A stretch of 64,000 nt of DNA from Gigaspora rosea. Lineage: Eukaryota > Glomeromycota > Glomeromycetes > Diversisporales > Gigasporaceae. The translations under genes and the position numbers were made by a program. The stretch lies in contig QKWP01000066.1 in NCBI GenBank assembly GCA_003550325.1, positions 354,240 to 418,239 of the forward strand. Direction: 5' to 3'. The notes under the pieces are model-generated. The model made no database searches and was not told where the DNA came from. It worked only from the letters and a program-made list of their open reading frames with translations. How positions within the stretch are numbered: position 1 is the stretch's first letter; each line of letters opens with the position of its first letter. Positions 1-13,105 of the stretch are shown here, piece after piece.

Positions 1-109
1 CATATAAAAATACTCAAACTGTTAAGCCTTTTGAATTTTTAATTATTTGCCAGTATTATCTTTATTTTTAAAAAAGTATGGTACATATACATGTTTATCT
101 ACTAATTAA

Positions 110-345
110 ACCCTAACTCTAATTACATCCTAAATCTAATTATAAACTATCCCTAATTCTAACCACTAACACTAATCCTAACCCTAATTGCTAACTAACA
201 CTGACCCTAACCGCTAACTAATACTAAATGCTATATCAAAGACCCTAACTGCTAACTAATACTAAATGCTACAACAACGACTCAAAAAGCAACAGACTAC
301 ACCAATAGCTAACTAACACTAACCCTAACTACTAACTAACACTAA
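110..345. repeat. degenerate telomere-like / CTAACTAACACTAA repeat
   Basis: Repeated CCCTAA-type words (ACCCTAAC, CCCTAATTCTAACC) grade into a longer tandem unit containing CTAACTAAYACTAAATGCTA, seen about three times between 200 and 350. It resembles a decayed interstitial tract of the TTAGGG class rather than a clean telomere, since units are irregular and sequence continues normally on both sides. Confidence 0.6.
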
Positions 346-1030
346 ATGCTATATCAACACCCAAAAGCGACATACTACACCAATAATAATAGTGAAAACT
401 CCAACAACAACGAAATTAACAAAGTCCCAACACTAATGCCAAACAATGATGGCACTATATATGATGACTTTAGTGATGACAATATTACAATATTAACAAG
501 TAAAAAGGCTAGTTATAGTGTAAAAACTCCAAAAAAATACTGGATATATGCTGAAATCACACCAACACCAAACAATAACAATGCATATATGATGACTCCC
601 AGTGACAACTTTATTAATTAGAGAAGAAAAATATGTCAGTTGTTATGTAAAAGCACCAACAATGGCAATAATGAGGCAGCAAAATTAACAAGAACATAAA
701 GAATATAATCCCACCAATACTAAAAATAACTCTGGTGATGACTATAGCAATGATGATATTATTAGCAAAAAATTTAATCATAAAAAAAAAAATAAATAAA
801 AAAAAAATAAATAAAAAATTGATCACAAATAATAATCATTGTTTATATCTTGTGCAATATGGTGTTAAACACCATAGTGTGATTTATATATTTTGTATAT
901 ATATATATATTAAGTCTTAGATTTTCAGCACTAGTACAGGATAAAAAATCGGGTTACCTCAAAATGGTGCACATGCATGCACTCAAAATAGTATACAGGT
1001 GGTCAAAACACTGTGCAGGTGTGTGTTATT
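346..1030. other. low-complexity AAC/AAT-rich stretch, no convincing gene
   Basis: A 91-codon frame at 346-621 is rich in Asn and Thr and begins inside the preceding tandem repeat. It has no recognisable domain, intron signal or codon bias and is best regarded as low-complexity sequence that happens to be open. 735-920 is A/T-rich with AAATAAAA runs and an (AT)n run near 895-910. Confidence 0.45.
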
Positions 1031-1063
1031 TTGTAGTAATATTTAAGTAATGTCTTAAAAATT

Positions 1064-1150
1064 ACTAATCCAAATTGCATGAATTTTTAATATGTTGTAG
1101 CCCAATATTATATCTACTTGCATTAAAAATTTTAACCAATTTGGATTAGT
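1064..1150. repeat. short palindromic element
   Basis: The left arm starting ACTAATCCAAATTGCATGAA is mirrored by the right arm ending TTGGATTAGT, giving an 87-bp imperfect palindrome typical of a miniature inverted-repeat element. No target duplication is evident. Confidence 0.55.
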
Positions 1151-1184
1151 AGTTGCTAAAATTTACAGATTGATGTTAAGACTA

Positions 1185-1372
1185 AACCTGAACATATTCA
1201 TGAACTTTGAACTGAACTTGAATCTGAACCAGCTCTAAAAGTTCAACACTGAACTGAACTTGAACAATGGTTTAAAAAATGGTTTCAAGTTCAGGTTCAG
1301 TTCAAAACTGAACTAAACCTGAACTTGACCTAAAGTTCAATTTAGTTCATGTTCATAAAAACACTAGTGCTA
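1185..1372. repeat. GAACTTGAACT word-repeat, probable hAT fragment
   Basis: The word TTCAAGTTCA/TGAACTTGAACT and variants recur about a dozen times on both strands. The right edge reads AAACACTA, the complement of a hAT-type TAGTGTTT terminus. The left terminus is not clear, so the element is called only as a probable hAT derivative. Confidence 0.5.
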
Positions 1373-1877
1373 AAGTTTGGTGAACTTTACAAAAACAAAA
1401 ATAGGCAGTAGTAGTAGTTTAAGGTAATTTTTAGCTACAAGTATTAGTTAAAACTATAGAGAAAATTATTAAAAAACTCAGACAACTGAACAACAGTAGA
1501 ACATATACTATTCTGGTAGGCATGTTTAAGAATAATTGTTCTAGGTAGTTTTTCCTATACAGAATATATGGCACAGAGAGTTTAAATAGTTAAATTACAG
1601 ATATAGCAATTAGAGTAAAATCCGAGAGTAGAATACTTAAATAGGAACCAAAGTTGTACAAGTGACTGATTGTACTTTTCATATGTTTCAAAAATATATG
1701 TGCAATTTTGTAATTAAAGCTAGCAAATACATAATCAATAAGGTTATTGATCAAGAGTTTATATTAAGATTTAAAAAAACAGACCTTTCTAAATACACTT
1801 ACAAGAACCAAACTTTAACAATGTAGACTTAGAAAACAATAAGAAAAGTGCATTTGTGGGTAATATAATATTGGAGG

Positions 1878-2125
1878 TAGGGTTCGAGGCACGGGTAATA
1901 AATTAGGCATGCCTTTTTTGTATAGAAAATATTAAACAATTGCTTTCCGTTCTCTGATGTTGCTTGACTGTCTACACTTACGATTCTTCCATCCATACTA
2001 GCCAATCAGATATGACATTTATGTCACATGACTAAAGCATGCCCAACAGCTGAAAGGCATGCCTATAGGCATGCCTCTAAGGCATGCTCAAAAGACATAC
2101 CCGTGCCTTCATGCCTCGAACCCTA
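1878..2125. mobile_element. hAT-like non-autonomous element with GGCATGCC words
   Basis: A 248-bp element with TIRs TAGGGTTCGAGGCA at both ends. The flanking 8-mers ATTGGAGG (1870-1877) and ATTGGATG (2126-2133) match at 7 of 8 positions and are the likely target duplication. The interior carries several GGCATGCC or GGCATGCT words. TAGGG termini plus an 8-bp duplication are typical of hAT. It has no coding capacity. The element at 38289 shares the word. Confidence 0.75.
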
Positions 2126-2728
2126 ATTGGATGCCAGAGTTAGAGTGCACTTGAAGAGATTTGCTATATATAGAAAATACAGTAATCAACAGAGAAAAAA
2201 CATTATTTTGGTATTTAAATTTATATATTTTTTTTTTCAAAAAAATCTGAAGCATATGTAATAAAGCATCTACCGTATATACGCTCATTACATTTATAAG
2301 CACTATTTTTGAACCTATTGTTATATAGTTAAGAAAATTTTCTAGGCCCTAAGTACATTTTCTATATAAGAACATTTTTTACATGCCCAATGGTATGATT
2401 ATACTTATGGGGTGCGACAGTATTTATTATTCATTTTTACTAATTAGTATTATACATTCCACCAATTTCATGATGTTTGATCTACTATGTATTATAGGGG
2501 ATCATGAATACGATTTTGGGTTATCTTTGTTCATAGTGCGATAATTAGTATTGCAGATATTAAGCATTAATGCCACGGCTGATGCTAAATTTGGGGTCGA
2601 GATTTAAAATATAAGCCTGCTAAAATCCGCATATACCTCTAATATTAATCTAACCTTAAAATTTTTCCGTAAAATATAAGCGGAAAGGGGTAATTGGACG
2701 AGGAGGGGTAGTTTGGCGGCGAATTTGG

Positions 2729-2843
2729 ATATCTTGTGGTCTAATGGTTAAAATCGAATAATTTTTATGCCATTCGATCGTCTCGATGAAAGAATCAAAT
2801 GATAGAAAGCTCGCCCGATTTTGATCACAGGATTACAAGATAT
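2729..2843. repeat. palindromic MITE, GATATCTTGT family
   Basis: Arms GATATCTTGTGGTCTAATGG and the complement of GATCACAGGATTACAAGATATC form a 115-bp imperfect palindrome. Related copies are at 2919, 40687 and 42022. Confidence 0.65.
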
Positions 2844-2918
2844 CCTGATTGTTTGCCAGGTTTACACTTCACCAAAATTTCCTCAATGATCATTTTTATG
2901 CAGCATATAATCGATTAT

Positions 2919-3034
2919 ATATCGTGATCCAGTAATCATAATCGGATGATTTTATACCATTCAATTAGTTTCGATGAGACGAATCGAATGGTATAAAAAT
3001 CATCCGACCATGATCACTGTATCACACGAGATAT
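2919..3034. repeat. palindromic MITE, GATATCTTGT family
   Basis: A 116-bp palindrome with long arms. The inner part GGATGATTTTATACCATTC is mirrored by GAATGGTATAAAAATCATCC around a GTTTCGATGAGACGAATC loop. The same loop and arms reappear at about 42060-42110. Confidence 0.7.
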
Positions 3035-5265
3035 CACCAATTCGTCAAATCACCCCTACCTTTCTAAATTTAAACTTTTTTTTGATACGATGTATAATCC
3101 CATTTAATGTCACTTTAAAAAAAGATGTTAAATCATGTATAAAGATTAATACAAAAAATAAAAATTTTTTAATATTAAAATAAATAAGTTTTTATAGTAG
3201 CTATTTTAATTTTGTCAAATTACTCCTTTCTACCTTGCATTAATTAAATCATCCGTTTTAGCAATTTCACTGATTATTTCACAATTCTCCATCCATCATT
3301 TCACCAAACAAACTTCACATTGACATAACTCTGGTGATATTGTAGAATCTTCAGTTCCTAAAAACGCACAGAAATTAGAAATTTATTAGCATTAAATGGT
3401 AATTCTTGAAATTTATAACATTAAATCTAAATATAAATAATTTTTATTCATTAAATTAATACAAATATAAATAATTTTTATTCATTAAATGAATATAAAA
3501 AGAAATATCAGATATTATTTAATGTCAATCCTATAAATTCTTTTTATCAAATCGATATAATTGGAATGCCAAGTAAACAACAGGTAATAGCTACCTTTGC
3601 ACTCATTAAATTGATACAAAAAATGGATCAGTTATTATTGATATTGAGCCTGTGCCTGTAAAAGCTTGAACTTTAAATTTAATTGCTCTACTGAATCGAC
3701 ACCATAAATAGGTTGTGTGATATTTATTTATGAATATATATAGCTTAATTTTCTGAGTTCATACACAATATTTGAATAGCAATAATATATAAATTGTAAA
3801 TATTTCTTAACATGAATCTGGAAACTTAAGTTGCAATTATAAAGCTTTATAAATAAGTATTTCTTCATAAAGTAAATTATCCAATTTATACTGCAAATTT
3901 TAATCATTCTATCTGCGCCAGGACAAATCAGAAACATTAATACGCATTAACTAACCGAAGTTAATAGTATAATAAATAAAGATTAAAGTATATTTTGGTT
4001 ACTTTGTATTGAATTGCTTTAAAGCAGTTTATTAGTCAATAAACACGTTAAGATTGATGTAAATAAGCTAATTGCATACTATTGGCCACTTGTGTCAATT
4101 CGAAAGACCAGAATATGTTCCTTGACGTACTGTAACATCTCTGGCATGTACCGTACGTACGTACGTATATTCCATAGTTTATACAATCAGATTGTCATAC
4201 TATTCTGCAATGCATCGATCTAAATGTACAGAAATTGATTAAAAATCACACCAAATTGCATAATTTAATGGCCAGTCTTAATTCCTATAAGTTATTATTG
4301 GTTATAGGTTTTTTTTTTTTATGGTAATCTGCATCTGCACCAGTCAATATTATTTGACGCCAATTTATGCCACACGGTAACAATAATACAAATATTCGGA
4401 TATAGCCGAAACAGCATAATGATACTGCGATGCTTATCTAAAAACAAATCAAAAAACTTATACGTATTTTATCTCTAATTGCTAACGGAATCTAATCACA
4501 ATATGGATAAAATTTTTTGTTCTCATTATATTATTTAAATTCATACCGAATAAGGATGATTTAGATTATATTCTCATTAGCTGGTTTATCATAAATTACT
4601 ATAGTTATATATTTAAAAAAAAACATGTATGTACGTATAATAAATATTATACGTTAAAATCACATTTCAATGAGAATGAAAATTTTAAATAATTTGAAAG
4701 ACAAGAGAATTCAATTTCTACTCAGTATATAGTTTAGAATTAATTTGGTCAATGACTAATCAATAAACTCGGTTTATTAAAAAAAGTATAATATCAAGCA
4801 TTCATTTTTTAAATCAATTTCTTAAATATGATCGAGTGTTCTTCGAATTATTTGCAAAGTAATTGAAATTCTTCTTTTAAGTCTGAGCCATTTCATTGAA
4901 TTGATTCTGTTAAAAAACGTTAAAACGTGTGAAGTATCATACGTATAATAGTTATCATACAGAAATAATGTGAACTAGTAGTTAGGTACAGTGCAGCAAA
5001 TCTAAAAATCTCAATCTCTTTATAAGATCAATTAACACATTGAAGATAAACTAAATTTGCCATTCTCAACAGTGGCTTATTTCAGTATACATAGAATAGT
5101 TATTATAAAGTAAATATTGTTCTTTGCGCATGATTCTATGCAAAAGATTGAGAAATCTATATCCTTCACTTTGTTGAAATCGATATTTCAAGAAATTATT
5201 TTTCTAAGTGCTACTAGTTGATGCATTATCTCTATATTGAGAGATTGAGGCTTTAAATTTCCTAC
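3035..5265. other. no gene seen; AT-rich intergenic DNA
   Basis: No coding signal found. A tandem duplication of about 37 bp (AAATATAAATAATTTTTATT type) lies at 3428-3500. A (TACG)n microsatellite lies at 4153-4167. Confidence 0.5.
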
Positions 5266-5590
5266 ACGGTATACAGGTCAAACTTTAAAATTTCGACAGA
5301 ATTTCTATGAGATGTCAATGGAATATTAGACGGTTATAAAGCTGATAGCTACCTGATATTTGGCGCGTATTGCGGCTTATCGGATAGATATCGCTCCGAT
5401 AGACCAATTACTTCTTTTAACAAAATGTCTAATATTGAATATTTTACAATAGGAATACCTTATGTCTAATGGGCGATATCTATCCGATAGGCCTCAATAT
5501 GCGCTAAATATCAGTAGATATCGGTCCGATATTCCATTAATATTTCATAAAAATCTTGTTGAAATTTTAAAGTTCGACCGGTGGTATGTA
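5266..5590. mobile_element. palindromic MITE with about 150-bp arms
   Basis: Long inverted arms meet near 5440. The innermost 45 bp (CTGATATTTGGCGC and GGCTTATCGGATAGATATCG on the left) are mirrored almost base for base on the right. The outer part shares TTTAAAATTTCRACA. CpG content is high for this window, suggesting a relatively young insertion. Exact ends and target duplication are not resolved. Confidence 0.7.
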
Positions 5591-7200
5591 TGTATGTCCA
5601 AATGTCCGTGCTTACTTCCGATTTATATTATATTTAATTGTTTTTATTGGCATCCTATATTTATTTAAAGTTTATTAATTTATATTATTTTTATTTTAAA
5701 GTTTTATTTATTTATATTATTTTATTTAAAAAATTTTTTTATTTAATAATTATTTATGGGCAATAAATTGAAACCGTAAAAAAAAAATTTTTTTTTTTTG
5801 ACAATTGTTTAGCCGTGTCTAGCCTTAACCCAACTATTGCATTAATATTATTCTCGAATAACATTCTGCCTAAACTTTGAGTAAATGATTTCATCCTTAA
5901 TTATATTTCTTAAATAGGTTAAAATTTTAGCATGTCAATTTTCGGAGTTATAATGAACCCATCTTTCGGAATACAGTAACTGCATAAAAAAATTCTGTCG
6001 TCACTTTGTTACACGAAACATATGTCATGTTAATTCAAATCTTTAGTAGATGTCGTGATAGATGCTGAAATTTGGCCTATTTTGATATGAAATTTTAAAG
6101 TTTTTTTGGTGAGTTTTTTTTTTTCCTGGACTTTAACAAGACTTACATTTTCGAATCGAGACCCAGCTTTTGACATCAGCCAATTTCAGTATCATCCACG
6201 ACAATAATTATTTGTAATTTGAAATTACTCTTGAATATCGCAAATGATTACCGTAGACATTAAGAAATTTTTCTTAAAAACTATAGCATTTAAAATTTTA
6301 TAAATTTGAATAGAATTAACTCATGAATAATCTAATCTAATCTAATCATGAATTCTATGAATGTCTGGAATTAGATGATGTGTTCAAATGCTAAAATTGT
6401 CAGGATATTCTTTGAGATACTTTTTATTACTTTTTGAAAAACTTAGGCAACTCTCTCAAAACTTTGAATTTTCGAGACAAATATGAGTTGTGTATCCACG
6501 AGACTAACTATCAACAAACTTAGCACAGAATTTTTTCATGCTGAATAAATAATAATTATAATGACTATAATGAGGACAACTCGATACATCATCATTCGAT
6601 TATTGCGTAAATCGCATGATCATACCATCTCAGATTTGTAATAATAATTAAAGAAGTAATCAGTAGATAGAATGATGAATAAACGGTATTATCTTAATGA
6701 GAGATCATATAGGATGATTAGTTGGGAGTAAAAATGAAATGAATAAATAAATATTAGCTCATTGCTGTGTTAGATTAAAAAAAGATTGAAATAAATGTAA
6801 GACCCAAAATATAGGACTCGTTTGAGAGTTGACGTGAAGTGTATGAATCTGTCTTTCAAAGTTTAAAATTTATTCATTATATATCTTCTTCAGCTCATGA
6901 AAAATTTGAACAGTTTATACGTATATTATATGTGATCACGCATTATAACTTATACGGTTTTTACAATGCCAAATTCAATAAATAATAATAATAAATTAAA
7001 CCTACCCTATAAAACAAGTCGATCCGTCCATAAATGTTGCATATTCACAGAATTTATCGTCTAGATTTTGTCGATCATGTTACAGATTCACGGAGTTTTC
7101 ACAAAAATAACGGAAAAGATTTTTTTTACAGGGCTAATACTTTTATTTCTCTTTGACTGCACTCGAATATGACAGTTCATCACCGACTTATTGAAATTGG
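5591..7200. other. no gene seen; AT-rich intergenic DNA
   Basis: Only short frames, with homopolymer T/A runs near 5780-5800 and 6115-6125. No domain, tRNA or element ends were recognised. Confidence 0.45.
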
Positions 7201-7210
7201 GTTTAAATTA

Positions 7211-7434
7211 TACATGTGTGCCTAAATTGCCCATCTTAATAAAAAAGTAATTACGACATTTAGGCAGCAGCCGAAATTAGACCGAAATTATTGCCGAAAT
7301 GTTTTGAACTCTTTTCATCAAAATACATCATATAGTATAATTATTTCGGAGGGTTTCATATAAAAGTTTAGCAGTGCCAAAATGTTTGCCAAAAATACTT
7401 TTTTTTTCAAAAATAATTTAGGCACACATGTATA
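7211..7434. mobile_element. Mutator-like MITE with 10-bp target duplication
   Basis: TIRs TACATGTGTGCCTAAAT and its complement bound a 224-bp element. It is flanked by perfect direct repeats GTTTAAATTA at 7201-7210 and 7435-7444. A 9-11-bp duplication fits Mutator-type transposition. It has no coding capacity. Confidence 0.75.
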
Positions 7435-7444
7435 GTTTAAATTA

Positions 7445-8904
7445 AAACTCCTAATTACTATTGAATTATCGTGATAATGATTACGTGTCAACCATATGAC
7501 GTATATACTATATACTAAAATGAATCCTAATCTAATAAAACTAAGATAGTTATTATTGCGTCAAACCCATATCCGCTGTGAATTTATTTTAAAGACGATC
7601 TAGATCTGTCTATAGTGTACATGAAATATAATGATATAAATATTGATCTAATTATGGTCAAATATATTGCGTCATAAATTTCAGGGCAGTGTAAAAAAAG
7701 TCGCAGTAATGCCATTAACCACGAATAATAAAAATATTATTTTTTTGAACATTTCATTTAATATCAGATGATTCTGAAATTTAAATAATAAAATTAGAAA
7801 TAAAATTGTCTAATAAAATCTGATTGTCAGGTTTCATAATCTCTCTCTCCCGATAATTCAAGTTAATTTGTTCTATTTCATATTAAGTTTTTAGAATTCG
7901 GTGAATTCAAGCTAAGAATATTTAAATATAGTAGAATTAAATAGAATTATTGGCTAATTATATAAAAGTCCTTCTATTGATTTTCTAGTTTTAATACTTT
8001 AATTAATAAATCAAAAATTAGATCATTTAATCCCAATATTTATTTTTTAACTTAATATCTTTAACAATATGTATAGATTGATTTTAATTTGTCTCTTTTA
8101 ACAAAAGATTTTATAGCATCCAGCTTGCTACCATAGTTTTTTATATGTAGTAATTAAAACTAATTCTAAAATTATTATTCTAATTTTATGAACTTTATAT
8201 CAAAGTATATTATAGAGTTCTCAAATTCTAGAATAAATAAAGATTTTTTAAAATCTATTTGGTTTAGTCATTTAATCATCAAACTCTCTAAAAATTATAT
8301 CACAATTTTTAAGCCAAAATTCAGTTAATAAAGCCAAAATGACCTTAGAACGAGCAAATTTTTAATTTGCTTTATAATTTATAAAATGGTTGCAAAATAA
8401 TAAAATTTAGATGCTGTTATAATATAAAAATTTAATTAAATACGTACTTTAGACTTACTAGCATTTTATGAAAATAATTATTGTAATTACAGATTTTTTG
8501 TGTATTCTTTGACCTCTGACAGTTTTAAAACAGGTTATAGGTTGTATCTAAAATTCAACTAATGGCGTAATATGATAATTTTTATATGGCTATTTTGAGA
8601 GTCTCAATTATTTATAATCAAAACTTTTTTATAAATAAATCTTTCCATAGATAATTTAGAAATCTATTCAGTTACATTAGTATTCAGTTACATTAGTTCT
8701 CATATCTAATTAAAGCTTGGACTCGAGTTAACTTGAGTAATTCAAGTTAGAATTTTATTGACTCAGAAGTATTTACTCGAGTCAAAATGCCAATTCAAAC
8801 TAATCTCGATCATTGTTACGCATGCAAATCTCATTAAAATCAAAAAGCAAAGTTATTACAAAGTGCAAGATTAAATCAATATATATTTGATTTTTGTATA
8901 ATCG
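7445..8904. other. no gene seen; intergenic DNA with possible old hAT end
   Basis: No coding signal. At 8708-8790 the words CTCGAGTT, TTGAGTAA and CTCGAGTCAA repeat. A similar word-rich stretch ending CCAAACACTA (hAT-type TAGTGTTTGG terminus) lies at 10745-10824. The two may be the ends of one decayed hAT element of about 2.1 kb. Confidence 0.4.
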
Positions 8905-9991
8905 GTAAACTTCGCCGTAAACTACTTATCCGACACCAATTTCTTCGACGGCCATTTCAATGACAGCCTGCTTCATTTCCCCGACAACCCATTTTCCGAC
9001 AGCTTACTTCCCCGAATCCCTTTCTCCGACATCCTATTTCACCGACAACCACTTTCTCAACATCCCATTTTGCTGACATTCTATTTCACCTACATCCATT
9101 TCGCCGACAGCTATTAATAAAACTTCACAAATAGATTAACTTTATATTAGAAAATGATGGAAATTGTTCAAATTATTACAGACTGTGAGAATGCCATTTT
9201 TGATTTGCTATATAGCCAAAAAAAACCGTAATAAAAACGTGGAAAATTTTAAAAAAGATTATTATAATCGGTCTATAATAAGTTGTTATCTATTTATATA
9301 TATTATTTTTTTTAAAACCCCGATATTTGGTTGTATCTTTGAAATTAGATATGGATGACGTTAATAACATGCGTTAGTGAGACGCATACTATGTATCGCC
9401 AGAATGGTAATGTTTATAATAGTAACTCATGATAAAAACTATAATAATTCCAACGTGAACTAACTCAACACAACTGCATATTGTGATAATTAGATTGTTT
9501 ATAATAGTAACTCATGATAGAAACTATAATAATTCCAATGTGAACTAACTCAACACAACCGCATATTGTGATAATTAGAATAGCATGCAAGTTTGTATGA
9601 GAATTTTTGACAGTAATTCATGATAGAAACCACAATAATTTCGATGCAAACTCAACCTTAAAACGTACCGGTAAATTATTATTTTTAAATTTATAATTAT
9701 TTGTTTAATATAATATATAGTAATTATCATCCTGTTATAAAATAGTTACAAACAAAAGTTTATTCGCAAAAGCTGTCGACGAAACGGGTGGTGAAATAGG
9801 ATGCCGGTAAAATAGAATGTCGAGAAAGTTGCTGTCGGCAAAATGGGATGTCAGTGGAAAGGATTCGGGGAAGTAAGCTGTCGGGGAAATGAATTATCAG
9901 GGCAATGGGGTTGTCGGGAATGTGGGTGTCGGTGAATTGGCGGTTGGCGTAATTGGTGTCGGAGAAGTAGGTGTCGGCAAAATTGGGAAAT
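8905..9991. mobile_element. foldback-like element, copy 1 (TTTCACCGACA words)
   Basis: The left arm (8905-9118) is a run of about 14-17-bp units such as TTTCACCGACAACC, TTCCCCGAC and TTTGCTGACATTC. The right arm (9768-9991) is the same in inverse orientation (GTCGGTGAA, GTCGGGGAAAT, TGTCGGCAAAAT). The spacer is about 650 bp. Terminal arms made of short repeated units resemble foldback elements. Open frames within the right arm are by-products of the periodic repeat. Confidence 0.7.
9411..9660 (+). repeat. 85-bp tandem repeat, 2.6 copies
   Basis: The unit begins TGTTTATAATAGTAACTCAT and is repeated from 9496 with few changes. A third, diverged partial copy starts near 9605. It lies in the spacer of the foldback element. 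Confidence 0.75.
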
Positions 9992-11753
9992 GCCATTGTA
10001 TAATACTATCATTTTCTGATCAAAAAATCCGCATTCTATATAATACGTACGATCCATATTTTTTTCTTGTATAATCTTTTTAATTCATACCATATAATTT
10101 TTCAATCAGTATTATTTGTGGGTTCATTCAAAATGAGGATTACTTTTATTCGAATGATTTTTAAATTACTAACTGCTAATGTAAACCATTCCTATAAAAA
10201 TTTTATTCTAATATTTCTATTATATCTCCTTATTTTCTGTAAACACCGTATAATTGGACAGCATAAATTATTAATCAACGTATTTAAAGCAAGTTATTCA
10301 ATTTATTCTACAAGATGTTCTCATTTAAGTTCATTATTAATTGATAATATCGATAATTACATTCATAAGCTATTTACTTTAATTTTTACATAATGTTTCT
10401 CAATTAGGTTTGTTTTACACGTATAAATATATAATAAAGATTATTTTATTAAACAATATATTTGATAATTTGCTATAGTTTAGAATAGTGATATGGACCG
10501 ATGGAAAAATTATGGGCCAAGGTCGGACCGGTCGACCGGGCCTACTTTCTTTTGCGAAAACAATTTTTCTGATCAGAATTAGTCTCCATATCTATATCAA
10601 ATGTGTCAAAGACAATCAGGTTATTCCTTGTCAAAATTCTAGTGATACTAAATTATTTTAGTTTTTATTCGTTTTGTTCTTGAGAAATTATTGCACGTTA
10701 ATATTTTACTTTAATTTGTTGCTTACCAATTTATCATCTAAATTAGTTAATAAATCGAGTTAGAAAACCCTGACTCGAATTAATGGCTTACTCGAATCAA
10801 TTCGAATCAAATTCCAAACACTAAACTTGTATATTTATATTTGATTCTTATTTTTTATTTCAAATAACCTAAAATAAGTTAAGATTTATAAAAATAATTT
10901 ATTGTAAAATTATTATTTTGGCAATGTTTTAAAAAAGTAATATTTGTCTTTTTTATTATTTTATTTTTGATATTTACAAAAAATTTAATCATTAATATTA
11001 TTTTAAATAATATAATTAATTATAACCTTAATTATTATTAATCAAGTATTATTATTTTCTTATTCAATAAAGGAAATTTCAAATTGAGCTAATAGTAATT
11101 TCTAAAAAATAGGTACTGTAGATTTTATTTGTTAATAGTGATTAATTTTCAAACTCAAAAAAATATACATTTTGAATGATTATTACCATTAAAGGTATAA
11201 ACTTTATTATTTTGCTGAGACAAATCTGCAAAAAATAATTTATAATATTTATGTTTTGCTGCCTAGCATTTATAATTAAATTTTATATATGAATTACTTC
11301 TTTTCTAAATTTTGAAAATTTTTATCAATAGAAGATAGTTATAGTTGTCAGTATCTAATATTTTCTATTTTTAGCTTAACCCAAAGCATGGGAAGATTAA
11401 GAATTTATAATAAGCATCTCATAAGTTAAAGTCTCATTATTATTAGCTGATGTGTTCTGTTGGTTTGATAAATCAGACATGTCAAAATCTATCTTCACTT
11501 ATCAATAATATAAAAGACTCTGCTCTGACTTTTGTAAACTTTCGTTGGTCGTTGAATAGCTTTTTTGTACCGCAATCATATTATTAGATTTTAAACTTTG
11601 ATAAAAAGCATTCTGACATATTGCTTGGTAAAAGAATGAGCTCATGTTAATATCAATCTTAGCAAAGCCTTATCACTGTGTTTGTGACTTTATGCATTAT
11701 GCTCCAAGAAGATAATATTTCAATGCATTATACGATTAAATATTCTACCGGTT
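9992..11753. other. no gene seen; intergenic DNA
   Basis: A 108-codon frame at 10067-10393 is AT-rich, hydrophobic and has no domain, so it is not called a gene. At 10490-10560 GGTCGGACCGGTCGACCGGG words follow TAGTGATATGGACCG, probably a decayed hAT end related to the 55182 element. 10830-11100 is homopolymer-rich. Confidence 0.4.
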
Positions 11754-12342
11754 CCGACCAACTTATCAAAGACACCTGTTTCACCGACCGACAAGCTTAT
11801 TTGCAGATAATTAATTTACAAAAAATTTCATTTCGTAGACAGTATAATACCACTGACAGCTAAATTTCACAGACAAAGTAATTCTAGTCATTGTCGTTAG
11901 AGTTAGGTCAGGGTTGGCACATTTATCCATTGGGTCAATGGAGAACAGCTCCATTAGAATCACTCCATTGCTCCATTGAGAATAATTTGCGAATGGAGCC
12001 AATGGAGGCCAACTATCTTATAATATAGTAATTGTTAATAATTAACTAATTCCATTGGCTCCATTGGTTCCGTTGGTTCCATTTGTTCCATTGGTTCTAT
12101 TGGTTAGCAATTTTTTCAATCGAGTATATCCACTGTAAACCCTGCGGTTAGGAGTTAGGGTAGGGTTATGATTAGAGTTAAAGTTAGTGAGATTATAAAA
12201 AAATCTTGCCAGCGAAATATGCTGTCTATGAAATGAACTTGTCTGTAAATTTCTGTAAATTAATCGCCTGTAAAATGAACTTGTTGGTGAAATGAGGTCG
12301 GCAGAACGTGGTGTCTTTGAAGTGATTGTCTGTGAAATAATA
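11754..12342 (-). mobile_element. foldback-like element, copy 2, split by a hAT-like insertion
   Basis: Reverse-oriented copy of the family at 12533, 26263 and 41491. It shows the conserved core (complement of TCTAACGACAATGACYAGAA) at about 11880-11905 and TGTCNGTGAAAT-type words on both sides. The telomere-like tract next to the core is interrupted by the CCATTGG element at 11912. Confidence 0.65.
11912..12142. mobile_element. hAT-like element with CCATTGG words
   Basis: The ends are CAGGGTTGGCACA and, on the other strand, CAGGGTTTACAGT. The interior is packed with CCATTGG/TCCATTGGTTCC words on both strands (about a dozen). Flanks share GTTAGG. CAGGG termini fit hAT, but the exact duplication is obscured by telomere-like host sequence. 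Confidence 0.6.
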
Positions 12343-12532
12343 AGAATCCAATATCTACAAGGGGCTCTATATCAAGAAACAACAGAGTCGCGAATATAAT
12401 CTAATCAAAGAAATATGATTATAAAATTTGCAATATCAAGAAGTAAATAAATTAACTTTCAAATGATTGATGTAATTATTTAATAAAGTCCTAAGGACAT
12501 TAAGTTTATAAACTCAAAAAAAAATCCAACAT

Positions 12533-12826
12533 TTCACTGCACCAACAGCTTAGTTCACCAACAATTAATTTGCCGACAAAATTAATTTACTGACAATTAA
12601 TTCACGACAAGTTCGTTTTATTGACATTTTATTTCACCGACAAGTTTTTTTTATAAATTACATTAACCTTAGTTCTAATTCTAACCTAATTCTAACCGAC
12701 AATGACCAGAATTACTTTGTCTCTGAAATGAGCTGTCGATGAAACGAACTTGCCGGTAAATTAATTGTCGGTAAAATAATCTTGTTTGTAAATTGATTAT
12801 CGGGTAAACTAAGCTGTCGGCAGAGT
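12533..12826 (+). mobile_element. foldback-like element, copy 3
   Basis: Left units (TTCACCAACAATT, TTTGCCGACAAAATT, TTTATTTCACCGACAAG) and right units (TGTCTCTGAAAT, TGTCGATGAAACG, TTGTCGGTAAAAT) flank a telomere-like CTAATTCTAACC tract. The core ACGACAATGACCAGAATTRC follows. Length about 290 bp. Confidence 0.75.
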
Positions 12827-13105
12827 TTTATTAGAGTTATCTGATTTTATTTTTACAAGTCCGGAGGTTTAGTACGTAAATTTCATATCTAATCTATAAT
12901 TTTACTTTATGTTTAGAATTTTTGGTAAAATAACTTGTATATTGTGAACTAATTATATATATTTGTTAATAAAATTATGTACTAGATCTTTTGTTCTAAA
13001 GAAACAAATTAAAGGCATAGGTTAGGTCGTAATTTCGGTAAATACCGATATGATTGCAATATGCTGTATATGGATTTAAAAGACATACCTAATATATCAA
13101 AGCTA

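Noticed and set aside
1-345. True chromosome end
   Set aside because: Repeats are irregular, interrupted and continue into ordinary sequence; similar tracts elsewhere are parts of transposable elements.
346-621. 91-codon Asn/Thr-rich frame
   Set aside because: Starts inside a tandem repeat and has no domain; low-complexity coincidence is simpler.
1881-1892. tRNA B-box (GGTTCGAGGC)
   Set aside because: It is part of the hAT-like TIR and no cloverleaf or A-box lies upstream.
9760-10057. Overlapping 60-80-codon frames on both strands
   Set aside because: They are produced by the periodic CCGACA/TGTCGG units of the foldback arm.
10067-10393. 108-codon open frame
   Set aside because: AT-rich hydrophobic translation, no domain, no intron or promoter context; expected by chance at this base composition.
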